A stretch of DNA of 7,713 nt, from contig PCAT01000082.1 of NCBI GenBank assembly GCA_002730655.1, positions 1 to 7,713 of the forward strand, given 5' to 3'. Below the pieces are notes generated by a model, which made no database searches, had not been told where the DNA came from, and was given only the letters and a program-made list of their open reading frames with translations. The first letter of the stretch is position 1. Each line of letters opens with the position of its first letter. Positions 1 through 6,865 of this stretch are shown in pieces. This DNA comes from Balneola sp. GTDB taxonomy: Bacteria; Bacteroidota; Rhodothermia; Balneolales; Balneolaceae. The position numbers and the translations under genes are program-made.

Positions 1-711
1 ATCAAAGCTACTGTTGATGGTCAAATTTTTACGGCTAACCTAGCTATAAATGGTGAGTCTAGAATCTATCGATGGGCGGATGAGTCGGCAGAACCTGAGT
101 TGGTCTTTGCTGGCGAACTAGGAGGACGTCTAGGTGATTCCTTTGGTGTTATTGGTGAAGGTGCTGCAGTACGTATTTTCTTAAGTGGATCAGGTGCTGA
201 AAAAGTAGCTGCTTTTAATTGGAATGGATCTACTTTAGACCTACTTGGTGAATTCCCAGTAGCTGCAGGAGAGGCCCGTGGTGGTTTTTCAAGTCATGTT
301 GTAGGAGATAGTATCCTGATTTCAGGTACTGGTACTGCACCACGATTTATGCATGTAGGTGATGGAGGTTTAGGAACTCAGCTTATGTCCGACGAGGTTA
401 CTTCAGGTGATCTGAATTCAGTAATGATTAATGATCAAATCGTTTATAAAGGCCGACATTTAGTAGCTGTAGGCCCTGCCTTCACTAATGGTAAATTCTA
501 TGTGCTAGATGTGACTGATGGAGTGACTCTATTAGCTGAACTTGGTCCTTTAGGTACTAACAAAAACCTAAATAATACTGGTGGCGCAATTTTTGATGGA
601 GATGGGCAGATGTTGTATCTGATGGATACAAACAATGCATTAATAGCCTATGATATGAATGACTTCTTTGCATCACCGGTTATCGCTGGAGGTATATTTC
701 CATTTAATAAA
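1..711 (+). repeat. Tandem protein repeat, unit 1
   Basis: This is the first visible copy of the 237-codon unit. It starts at IKATVDG, which happens to coincide with the window edge, and ends with an 18-residue linker (starting NDFFASP, ending FPFNK) that leads into the next copy. The copy begins in mid-frame with no export signal, so at least the signal peptide and possibly more copies lie upstream. Confidence 0.85.
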
Positions 712-1677
712 ATAAAAGCAACATCAGACGGGCAAATATTTACAGCTAATCTTGCAATAAATGGGGTCACTAAAATTTATAGGTGGGCTGATGAATCAGC
801 GGCTCCTGAGGAAATTTTTGCTGACTCTCTAGGTCAAAGATTAGGGGATTCATTTGCTGCTTATGGATCTGGTGATGATGTAACATTGCTATTAAGTGGA
901 ACGGGTACTGATAAAGTAGTAGTCTTTAATTGGAATGGTTCCAGTTTAAGTAAAACTGCCGATTATACAGTATCACCTGGTGAAGCTAGAGGTGGTTTTT
1001 CAAATCATCCGATTGGTGATGAAATATGGATTACTGGGACTAGTACAGCTCCCCGTAGCATGAACATCAAAGATGGTACTTTAGGGTCAACATTCTTTTC
1101 ATCGAGTGTTACTGAAAACATCATCAATTCATCAATGGCAAATGATCAAGCAATAATTGGAAATCGTCATTTAGTTGCTTTAGGTCCAGCATTTGCTAAC
1201 GGTAAGTTTTATCTCTTTGATATAACTGAAGGTGAGCAATTGCTTTCTGAAATCGGACCTTTAGGTGTTAATACAAATGGTAATGGAACGGGTGAAATTA
1301 TTTTTGACTCTAACAATTCTAGATTGTACCTAATGGAAACAAATAATGCAGTTATAGCAATTGATTTATTAGCAACAGGACTAGTCTCAAATGAAAATTT
1401 AGCTAGTATCCCTGTTAATTTTAAGCTGCATGACAATTATCCAAACCCTTTCAATCCCTCTACTAATATACAATATGATCTTCCGGTCGCTTCGGATGTA
1501 TCTATAAAAGTTTACGATATACAGGGACGAATGATTGCCAACATATCGAAAGGAAAGCAAACCGCTGGAACATATACTCACCGCTTTGATGCGGGCAGTA
1601 TGGCTAGTGGAATGTATATTTATCGCATTGAGGCAGGAAGTTTTGTAGCCACTAAAAAGATGATGTTAATTAAATAA
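1..1677 (+). CDS. Secreted T9SS cargo protein with two long tandem repeats (5' partial)
   Basis: The reading frame is open from base 1, so the N-terminus, signal peptide and probably further repeats lie off the left edge; 558 residues are visible. A TTG at base 100 is not the start, because the repeat homology continues upstream of it. Residues 1-237 and 238-460 are two copies of one unit, about 60% identical by hand alignment. Each contains IKAT.DGQIFTANLAING, IYRWADESA, FNWNGS, GEARGGFS, TAPR, RHLVA.GPAF and LYLM.TNNA. The alternation of short strands with Gly/Asp/Asn turns suggests a beta-propeller-like fold. The unit resembles what I recall of Pfam DUF4623, but that is unverified. Residues 470-558 form a T9SS type A sorting domain. 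The protein is therefore probably secreted across the outer membrane and attached to the surface or released. The gene ends in tandem TAA TAA and is followed by a terminator. Function is unknown; no catalytic motif is visible. Confidence 0.88.
   Translation: MKATVDGQIFTANLAINGESRIYRWADESAEPELVFAGELGGRLGDSFGVIGEGAAVRIFLSGSGAEKVAAFNWNGSTLDLLGEFPVAAGEARGGFSSHVVGDSILISGTGTAPRFMHVGDGGLGTQLMSDEVTSGDLNSVMINDQIVYKGRHLVAVGPAFTNGKFYVLDVTDGVTLLAELGPLGTNKNLNNTGGAIFDGDGQMLYLMDTNNALIAYDMNDFFASPVIAGGIFPFNKIKATSDGQIFTANLAINGVTKIYRWADESAAPEEIFADSLGQRLGDSFAAYGSGDDVTLLLSGTGTDKVVVFNWNGSSLSKTADYTVSPGEARGGFSNHPIGDEIWITGTSTAPRSMNIKDGTLGSTFFSSSVTENIINSSMANDQAIIGNRHLVALGPAFANGKFYLFDITEGEQLLSEIGPLGVNTNGNGTGEIIFDSNNSRLYLMETNNAVIAIDLLATGLVSNENLASIPVNFKLHDNYPNPFNPSTNIQYDLPVASDVSIKVYDIQGRMIANISKGKQTAGTYTHRFDAGSMASGMYIYRIEAGSFVATKKMMLIK
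712..1380 (+). repeat. Tandem protein repeat, unit 2
   Basis: This is the second copy of the unit, offset by exactly 711 bp, starting at IKATSDG and ending near IDLLATG. The first 30 residues are the best conserved part (26 of 30 match unit 1). The codons for the same residues often differ: at the start of the unit about 11 of 17 identical residues use different codons. The duplication is therefore old, and the protein sequence has been kept by selection. Confidence 0.85.
1408..1674 (+). other. T9SS type A C-terminal sorting domain
   Basis: This segment encodes about the last 89 residues of the upstream protein. It starts with IPVNFKLHDN, then the hallmark YPNPFNPST, then KVYDIQGRMI, an AGTYTHRFDA segment, SGMYIYRIEAG, and it ends in KKMMLIK. 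Order and length match the type IX secretion sorting domain (TIGR04183-like), which is cleaved after passage through the outer membrane. The PNPFNPST form is common in Rhodothermota, Balneolota and Ignavibacteria. The FlgD-like Ig fold is a related possibility, but the terminal position and basic end favour the sorting domain. Confidence 0.92.
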
Positions 1678-1729
1678 TAACGCATAAAGGCAGTTACTCA
1701 CCATTTGAGTGCTGTTTTCATCTATGTCG

Positions 1730-1762
1730 AAAGGTGCCTTTTTGAAAAAGGCACCTTTTTTT
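1730..1762 (+). terminator. Rho-independent terminator of the T9SS cargo gene
   Basis: A perfect hairpin has arms 1730-1742 and 1746-1758, with the GC-rich core GGTGCC/GGCACC extended by A/T pairs. A run of seven T (1756-1762) closes it. It lies about 50 bp after the stop codon. There is no comparable T-run for the opposite strand, so it serves the + strand gene. A weaker imperfect dyad (CAG..ACTCA / TGAGT.CTG, 1691-1713) precedes it. Confidence 0.88.
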
Positions 1763-1956
1763 ATGTATATACTCTAAAGGAATTCGAACCTTCAAGAACT
1801 AGATAAAAGATGGAGAACAAATGTAGGTACTATGAATCTATTTAAGCTTATGATCAGTTGTTTACTACCAAAAGGCTACTATAAGTTAGATTTTAGCCGA
1901 ATCCCAGTGAAGCAGAAAATAAAATTGAGTCGAATTGGCTTGAGATAGCTTTTTGA
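1763..1956. other. Convergent intergenic spacer without a recognisable gene
   Basis: These 194 bp separate the + strand cargo gene from the end of the - strand operon. I found no ORF of useful length, no tRNA and no long repeat. The only structures seen are a small dyad around TTCGAA (1777-1792) and the weak - strand hairpin listed separately. Confidence 0.6.
1870..1898 (-). terminator. Possible weak terminator of the - strand operon
   Basis: Reading the - strand, GGCTA (plus 1894-1898) can pair with TAGCC (plus 1874-1878) and is followed by TTTT. An inner CTA/TAG pairing could lengthen the hairpin. The stem is only 5 bp and the T-run is short, so this is a candidate only; it is about 60 bp past the stop codon of the oxidoreductase gene. 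Confidence 0.25.
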
Positions 1957-3897
1957 TTATAGTCTTGAGTTACCAAAACCAATCTGAACACTGTTGGAGT
2001 AGAAGGGGTCTAGGTAATAATCAAGGAGTACTGCAAGGCTAGCTCTAGTAAGAGGAGCGTTTAATTCTATTTCATGTTGATCAAAAAACCGAACCACTTT
2101 TTCATAGGTAGATGAACGATTGGGATCTTTACTTTTTGTGCTAAGCTCTGAAGAGGTAGATATCTTAGGTTTTTGTGATAACCCCTCAAAAAACTTTAAG
2201 CCATTCCCGACCATCAATTCCTCATTACTGTTTATAGCAGATAATGCTTGGTATACATACTCTTCGCTTAACTGGTTAGATCGAGACGAGATTTCGATTA
2301 ACTGGTCTTTTTGAACTATTTTTTCAGGATAGAACCTGGTTTCATTTGCCCAGGCTACAGGAATACCTTCACCTCTCATTAACCCACTAAGTCCTACCTT
2401 TTGAATCGATAAAAAAGCCCAATAATCCTGAAGTGCATCCATATAAGGCATTAGTATAAGCTCCGATTCTAGTAGAACGGCTTGTAAACTGCGTACATCT
2501 ATTAGTGCAGCTGGTATACCGCTCTCTATACTGAGTACAGCCGCAGTACCAGCTGCTTGTCCAATTTGAAGAACAACTGGTTGAAGTCGAGTAGTCCCAT
2601 TTGCCACATTACTAACCGAAATACTTTTTTCAGCCACGATAAGTCCATTAATCTTTTCGGGGATTATAGATCCAAAGGGTACTGAATAGGAGGGTATAGA
2701 TGGGAAATCTATTTGTTTAGGTACAGGATTTTTTTTTCTGTGGTGATCCAATGGATAATCACCAACGGCGATACTGCTCATATAAAGGGGCCTCTCCTCT
2801 AAAGCATAGGGGTCACCCAAATCGTACTCATAAAGCCGATCTATACCAACAACTCTACGACTTTCTCGAATATATGGTATTAGTGCTAAGCCATCTTTGG
2901 TAGGGAATTCATCTTTTGCAATACCAATATGGGTATATCCACCTTCAGTTTGTAGGTGATAAATCCACGAAAGAGTGGTTTTTCTTGCTTCATTGAGAAT
3001 TTTCTCACGCTCTGCCCAACTTTTTTCAAGTATATCCGCATAGTGATCATTGCCAAAATTAGGCCAGTTTATCATAAATTTATTGTTAGGAAGTCGGCCA
3101 TAATCCAGCATTTCATCGCATGAGACTGGTCTTTGTGTAGAGTCGGAACATAATTCAGCACACATACAATCAAATTCTGCCGGTTTGTAAGTATCTGGTT
3201 TTTGCACTAGCGGGGCATCCAATGGTGAATAATCTTCTACAATAGCTACATAAGTTAAATCTTGCACGTAAGGGTGTTCATTAATCGGTGCAGATATTTC
3301 GCCCGTAATTTTTGAAGTTTCCATGTAATGAGAATAGGTTACGCCTGCTACCTTTAAAAGGTCTCCATATTCTGTTGCTTCAATAAAAATATCCGCTTTT
3401 ATGGCTATATTTTTATCAGTATTGGTTGATATACTGATCTCATGTAACTTTTTTTTGCCATTCTCTAAGGCTTTTAGTCGTGCATTTTGAAGTCTAAAGC
3501 CAACGATTCTTTCTACATTTGGTAACTGGTTTATCATATTTTGGAAAATTTCGGCACCAATATGCGGCTCGAATTGGGTATTACTAACCCACCCGGTAGA
3601 CAGTGCCTCAGGACTCCCATACCGTGCATACAAAGAGTCTCTAAATTCTCCCCAAATACCCGATGGGAGCTTATGATTCCCATCGGTAGCACTCACGCCA
3701 GCTGCAGTGAGCATACCACCAAGCCAATCCTGTTCCTGCAACAATAAAACATCAGCACCCATACGACCAGCTTGAATAGCTGCGGCTGTGCCACTCGTAC
3801 CACCACCAACAATGACGATGTCATAAGTGAGAGATTTATTCTGTGAACAATTCAGTGTACACAGTGCTACCAAAAAAAGGTAAAAACGTGTTTTCAT
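1957..3897 (-). CDS. Exported FAD-dependent oxidoreductase (FAD_oxidored family)
   Basis: This 646-residue protein is complete. Residues 1-17 form a short basic, hydrophobic signal ending in TLNC; C17 may be a lipidation site, though Asn at -1 is atypical. The FAD-binding Rossmann motif is GGGTSG at 31-36, with E55 ending the second strand and LGGM at 59-62. The family's C-terminal FAD motif is present: INGLIVAEKSIS (417-428), TTRLQP (435-440) and IGQAAGTAAVLS (445-456). This is the FAD_oxidored (PF12831-type) layout, often annotated 'FAD-dependent oxidoreductase' or 'xanthan lyase-like'. The tail (about 505-635) has two stretches resembling S-layer-homology modules, the second with PLTRASLAVLL. 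A cluster of four Cys lies at 244, 246, 250 and 260. The gene begins 21 bp after the NagB fusion gene, so the two form an operon. There is no obvious Shine-Dalgarno sequence; the ATG is chosen because the signal peptide begins there. The substrate is unknown; a sugar or glycan-derived compound is plausible from context. Confidence 0.87.
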   Translation of the reverse strand: MKTRFYLFLVALCTLNCSQNKSLTYDIVIVGGGTSGTAAAIQAGRMGADVLLLQEQDWLGGMLTAAGVSATDGNHKLPSGIWGEFRDSLYARYGSPEALSTGWVSNTQFEPHIGAEIFQNMINQLPNVERIVGFRLQNARLKALENGKKKLHEISISTNTDKNIAIKADIFIEATEYGDLLKVAGVTYSHYMETSKITGEISAPINEHPYVQDLTYVAIVEDYSPLDAPLVQKPDTYKPAEFDCMCAELCSDSTQRPVSCDEMLDYGRLPNNKFMINWPNFGNDHYADILEKSWAEREKILNEARKTTLSWIYHLQTEGGYTHIGIAKDEFPTKDGLALIPYIRESRRVVGIDRLYEYDLGDPYALEERPLYMSSIAVGDYPLDHHRKKNPVPKQIDFPSIPSYSVPFGSIIPEKINGLIVAEKSISVSNVANGTTRLQPVVLQIGQAAGTAAVLSIESGIPAALIDVRSLQAVLLESELILMPYMDALQDYWAFLSIQKVGLSGLMRGEGIPVAWANETRFYPEKIVQKDQLIEISSRSNQLSEEYVYQALSAINSNEELMVGNGLKFFEGLSQKPKISTSSELSTKSKDPNRSSTYEKVVRFFDQHEIELNAPLTRASLAVLLDYYLDPFYSNSVQIGFGNSRL

Positions 3898-3918
3898 TTC
3901 ATTATTCTATTAAATATA

Positions 3919-5847
3919 TCATATATCAAGCTCTTTCCAACGTACAAAGGCTTCCATTGCTTCATACTCGGCTAAACCAAGTTTATCATAGGTTTTCGCT
4001 GTAGAACGGGTCCGGTCATCGGCTCGTTGCCAGAATTCTCTTTTATCACTCCCTGGAAATAAGGGGCGATCTTTTTGCGATTGATGCTTAAAAATAGCGC
4101 GCCGTTTTTTATCGGTCTCCTCTGGGCTTAAAGGAACAGCCATCTCTATATTCTCAATATCCCACTCTTGCCAAGCACCTCGATAAAGCCATATATAGCA
4201 ATTTTTCATCCATTCCTTATCTTTCAATTCACGCAGAGCTTGCAAGATAGCTTCTAAACAAACTCTATGTGTTCCGTGTGGATCAGACAAATCACCAGCA
4301 GCATATATTTGATCAGGTTTAACCTCTTCAATTAGCCTCTTAACTATTTCTATATCTTCTGGGCCAACAGGTTTTTTACGAATTCTCCCGGTCTCATAGA
4401 AGGGTAGGTCTAAAAAGTGAATATTTTCATCTGGAATTCCAACATATCTGCAAGCTGCTTTTGCTTCACCGCGTCGAATAAGCCCCTTTATGATTTTAAT
4501 CTCCTCAGAATCGGGTTCACCTTGATTTTTTTCTGCTAAAAAGTTTCTTATTTCATTAAATATTGAATCAACCAGGGAATCATCAATTTTTAATGTATCA
4601 TGATAGTCAGAAACAAAATCAGCAAATCGGACAGCATCGTCATCAGACACAGCGATATTACCAGAGGTTTGATATGCTACGTACACTTTGTGTCCTTGGT
4701 CTACCAACCTTATAAATGTACCCCCCATTGAAATGACATCGTCATCGGGGTGAGGACTAAAAATTAGTGCTTTTTTTGGAAATGGGGTTTTACGTTCTGG
4801 CCTATAGGTATCTTCGGCATTAGGTTTTCCACCAGGCCAACCAGTGATTGTATGCTGAATCTGATTGAAAACCCTGATATTCACATTATATGCTGTGCCA
4901 ATTTCAACTAAAATGTCATTCATTCCAAATTCACGGTAATCTTCTTCTGTAAGTTTTAAAATGGGTTTAGCTAATTTTAGACTTAACCAAATCACAGCTT
5001 TTTTGATGAGAAAATTATTCCATTTAATGGGGCCCACAAGCCATGGGGTTTTGATTCGGGTCAATTCAGCAGCAGCAGCAGTGTCTAGTATAATTTCAGT
5101 CTGTTTATGCTGCTGCAAAAAAGTGGCGGGAATTGATGAATTAATATTACCTTCGATTGTATCTCTAATGATATTCGCTTTAGCCTCACCCCAGGCCATC
5201 ATAAATATTTTTTTTGCTTGTAAAATCGTTCCAACCCCCATGGTTATCGCTCTTCTAGGAACATTTTCAATATCAAAGAATCCACTAGCTGCATCTAACA
5301 TTGTTAGTCGATCCAGTGTAATAAGTCGGGTTGTTGAGTCTATGTTAGATCCAGGTTCATTAAATCCAATATGACCAGTACGACCTATTCCAAGAATTTG
5401 AATATCTAAACCACCTGCCTGCGCAATCTTTGCTTCATATTCCTCACAGAAGGATATAATTTTATCTTTTTTCAATGTACCGTCGGGTATATGAATATTC
5501 TCTGCCCTAATATTGATATGTTTAAAGAGATATTCGTGCATAAAATGGTTGTAACTTTGATGAGCATCAGGAGACATTGGATAATACTCATCAAGGTTAA
5601 AGGTGATAACTCGCTCAAAACTTAATCCTTCTTCTCTATGCTTTCGTACCAGTTCATCATATACTTGGGTCGGGGTAGACCCAGTAGCAAGGCCTAATAC
5701 AGTGGATTTGGATTCTTTGTTTCTAGAATCAATAAGTTCAGCTATGGAATTAGCTACATACATAGATCCTTCTATGGCCGTATTGAACAACTGAGTGGGG
5801 ATGCGTTCGTGGTTGCTTATATCAAAATCGGAAAGGGATACTGACAT
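3919..5847 (-). CDS. nagB: NagB-like glucosamine-6-phosphate deaminase fused to PIG-L deacetylase
   Basis: This 642-residue cytoplasmic protein has two enzymes in one chain. Residues about 15-265 are a NagB/6-phosphogluconolactonase-type domain: phosphate loop GLATGSTP (52-59), NLDEY (84-88, D86 matching E. coli D72) and GIGRTGHIGFNEPG (153-166, H159 and E164 matching H143 and E148). T157 sits where E. coli NagB has catalytic D141. Residues 266-350 are a linker. Residues about 355-600 are a PIG-L/LmbE-type zinc N-deacetylase: PHPDDD (365-370, with H366, D368 and D369) and the distal HGTH (524-527). Known NagB turns glucosamine-6-phosphate into fructose-6-phosphate plus ammonia; PIG-L enzymes remove acetyl groups from N-acetylglucosaminyl compounds. 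E. coli NagB is only 266 residues, so length and both motif sets support a true fusion. It is the first gene of the operon. The ATG at 5847 has no clear ribosome site. The exact substrate of each domain is not shown by sequence. Confidence 0.9.
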   Translation of the reverse strand: MSVSLSDFDISNHERIPTQLFNTAIEGSMYVANSIAELIDSRNKESKSTVLGLATGSTPTQVYDELVRKHREEGLSFERVITFNLDEYYPMSPDAHQSYNHFMHEYLFKHINIRAENIHIPDGTLKKDKIISFCEEYEAKIAQAGGLDIQILGIGRTGHIGFNEPGSNIDSTTRLITLDRLTMLDAASGFFDIENVPRRAITMGVGTILQAKKIFMMAWGEAKANIIRDTIEGNINSSIPATFLQQHKQTEIILDTAAAAELTRIKTPWLVGPIKWNNFLIKKAVIWLSLKLAKPILKLTEEDYREFGMNDILVEIGTAYNVNIRVFNQIQHTITGWPGGKPNAEDTYRPERKTPFPKKALIFSPHPDDDVISMGGTFIRLVDQGHKVYVAYQTSGNIAVSDDDAVRFADFVSDYHDTLKIDDSLVDSIFNEIRNFLAEKNQGEPDSEEIKIIKGLIRRGEAKAACRYVGIPDENIHFLDLPFYETGRIRKKPVGPEDIEIVKRLIEEVKPDQIYAAGDLSDPHGTHRVCLEAILQALRELKDKEWMKNCYIWLYRGAWQEWDIENIEMAVPLSPEETDKKRRAIFKHQSQKDRPLFPGSDKREFWQRADDRTRSTAKTYDKLGLAEYEAMEAFVRWKELDI

Positions 5848-5876
5848 TTGACTAATTTTTTAAGTTGGCGCGATTT

Positions 5877-5926
5877 TACCGTTTAAACTCGGTATTATGT
5901 TGATAATTTTAAAATACGGTAATACC
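5877..5926. promoter_or_regulatory. Overlapping inverted repeats, possible operator
   Basis: Two dyads overlap here. TACCG (5877-5881) pairs with CGGTA (5890-5894) across 8 bp, and GGTATTA (5891-5897) pairs with TAATACC (5920-5926) across 22 bp. CGGTATTA (5890) and CGGTAATA (5917) also form a near-direct repeat 27 bp apart. They overlap the candidate nagB promoter, the place for a repressor site or a structured leader. No regulator is encoded in the window. Confidence 0.4.
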
Positions 5927-5934
5927 CTTGTAAA
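5906..5934 (-). promoter_or_regulatory. Candidate promoter of the nagB-oxidoreductase operon
   Basis: On the - strand, TTTACA (plus 5929-5934) and TAAAAT (plus 5906-5911) are separated by 17 bp, the spacing of a sigma-70-type -35/-10 pair. They lie about 60-85 bp upstream of the nagB start. The caution is that Bacteroidota housekeeping sigma factors prefer another consensus, and the region is AT-rich, so this may be chance. Confidence 0.3.
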
Positions 5935-6029
5935 AGTAGAAGGATTGGAGAATTTTACAAGTCTGACTTTTTGTAAATTTATGTAAAAATAAGCTTTTTC
6001 TGACCATATAAGTATAGTTTACATTTACA
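5927..6029. promoter_or_regulatory. Cluster of six TGTAAA/TTTACA hexamers in the divergent promoter region
   Basis: TGTAAA occurs at 5929, 5972 and 5982, and its complement TTTACA at 5954, 6018 and 6024. CTTGTAAAA (5927-5935) and TTTTACAAG (5953-5961) make a perfect 9-bp inverted repeat with a 17-bp spacer. The 5972 and 5982 copies are 10 bp apart, one helical turn, and the last two are directly abutted, 9 bp before the tatD start. This looks like a multi-site binding region, but AT-rich composition makes some copies likely by chance. Confidence 0.4.
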
Positions 6030-6038
6030 ATATACGCT

Positions 6039-6839
6039 ATGATAGATACCCACGCCCATATATATTTACCAGATTATTCAAATGATTTTTTGCTGATGGT
6101 TGGCCGGGCAATCGATATGGGTATTGAACACATATTAATGCCCGCCATCAATCCTGATTCTGTTGCTCAAATCGAGGCGATCACTCATCTTAGTAGTGGA
6201 AAAAATGATATTAACTTGCACCCTATGATTGGTCTGCATCCTTGCGAAGTTAAGGAGCAAATATCAATTTGGGGGAAGAAACTATGGCCGCGAAAATTAG
6301 AAGGCTGGTTACTCGAGTTTGCCGGGTCAAACCAATATGTTGGGATTGGTGAAACAGGTTTAGACTATTATTGGTCAATGGAGAGTAAAGAAGAACAGAT
6401 GCTTAGCCTTGATATACATTTTGAGATAGCAAAAAGTGCCAATAAACCTATTGTTTTACACAATAGAGAAAGTACACTGGACTTACTAAACACCATAGCT
6501 AGACATCAAGATGGTTCGATTAAAGGTGTTTGGCACTGTTTTAATGGAACTTATGAGGAAGGAATGAGAGCTATAGATCTCGGATTTCATTTGGGAATAG
6601 GAGGGGTAATAACCTTTAAAAATGCAGGGGTTGCTGAAGTTATTCAACGGTTACCTATCAATAAGCTAATCTTAGAAACAGATTCACCTTACCTTTCACC
6701 AACTCCATTGCGGGGTAAGCGTAATGAACCAGCTCACTTAGATCATATTCAAAAAAAATTAGGAGAACTTTTTGGATTAAGCCAACAAGAAGTGGAAGAG
6801 CAAACCGATCGTACCGCAACTATCTTATTTTCATTATAG
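6039..6839 (+). CDS. tatD: TatD-family metal-dependent hydrolase (DNase)
   Basis: This 266-residue cytoplasmic protein has a length typical of the family. The ATG at 6039 is the start because the protein must begin MIDTHAH, whose H5 and H7 are metal ligands. The other family signatures follow in order: GLHP (65-68), GETGLDYYW (104-112, metal-bridging E105), HNRES (141-145), WHCF (165-168, H166) and LETDSPYL (212-219, D215). All expected metal-binding residues of the TIM-barrel amidohydrolase fold are present, so it should be active. TatD enzymes are magnesium-dependent 3'-5' exonucleases linked to DNA repair and nucleic-acid turnover; paralogues (YcfH, YjjV) share these motifs, so the exact orthologue is uncertain. 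The gene is transcribed divergently from nagB and converges with pdxB. No Shine-Dalgarno sequence is visible. Confidence 0.92.
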   Translation: MIDTHAHIYLPDYSNDFLLMVGRAIDMGIEHILMPAINPDSVAQIEAITHLSSGKNDINLHPMIGLHPCEVKEQISIWGKKLWPRKLEGWLLEFAGSNQYVGIGETGLDYYWSMESKEEQMLSLDIHFEIAKSANKPIVLHNRESTLDLLNTIARHQDGSIKGVWHCFNGTYEEGMRAIDLGFHLGIGGVITFKNAGVAEVIQRLPINKLILETDSPYLSPTPLRGKRNEPAHLDHIQKKLGELFGLSQQEVEEQTDRTATILFSL

Positions 6840-6865
6840 CATTAAACTATTGATTCATGTCTGTA

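Noticed and set aside
100..102. TTG at 100 as the start of the secreted protein
   Set aside because: The frame is open to base 1 and residues before the TTG align with repeat unit 2, so the gene is truncated by the window.
1779..1790. GGTTCGAATTCC on the - strand, like a tRNA T-arm
   Set aside because: No anticodon arm, D-arm or acceptor stem can be folded around it, and the stem is imperfect. It is probably a chance TTCGAA palindrome, not a tRNA or attachment site.
3541..3747. 68-codon + strand frame antisense to the oxidoreductase gene
   Set aside because: It overlaps the well-conserved N-terminal FAD domain region in reverse and has no protein-like features.
4961..5374. 137-codon open frame on the + strand inside the nagB fusion gene
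   Set aside because: It lies wholly antisense to conserved NagB active-site sequence and has no recognisable domain; it is a shadow of the real gene.
5881..5888. GTTTAAAC octamer, also present at 6910-6917
   Set aside because: The second copy is inside the pdxB coding sequence (LFKQ codons); two copies of an AT-rich palindrome with unrelated contexts are best explained by chance.
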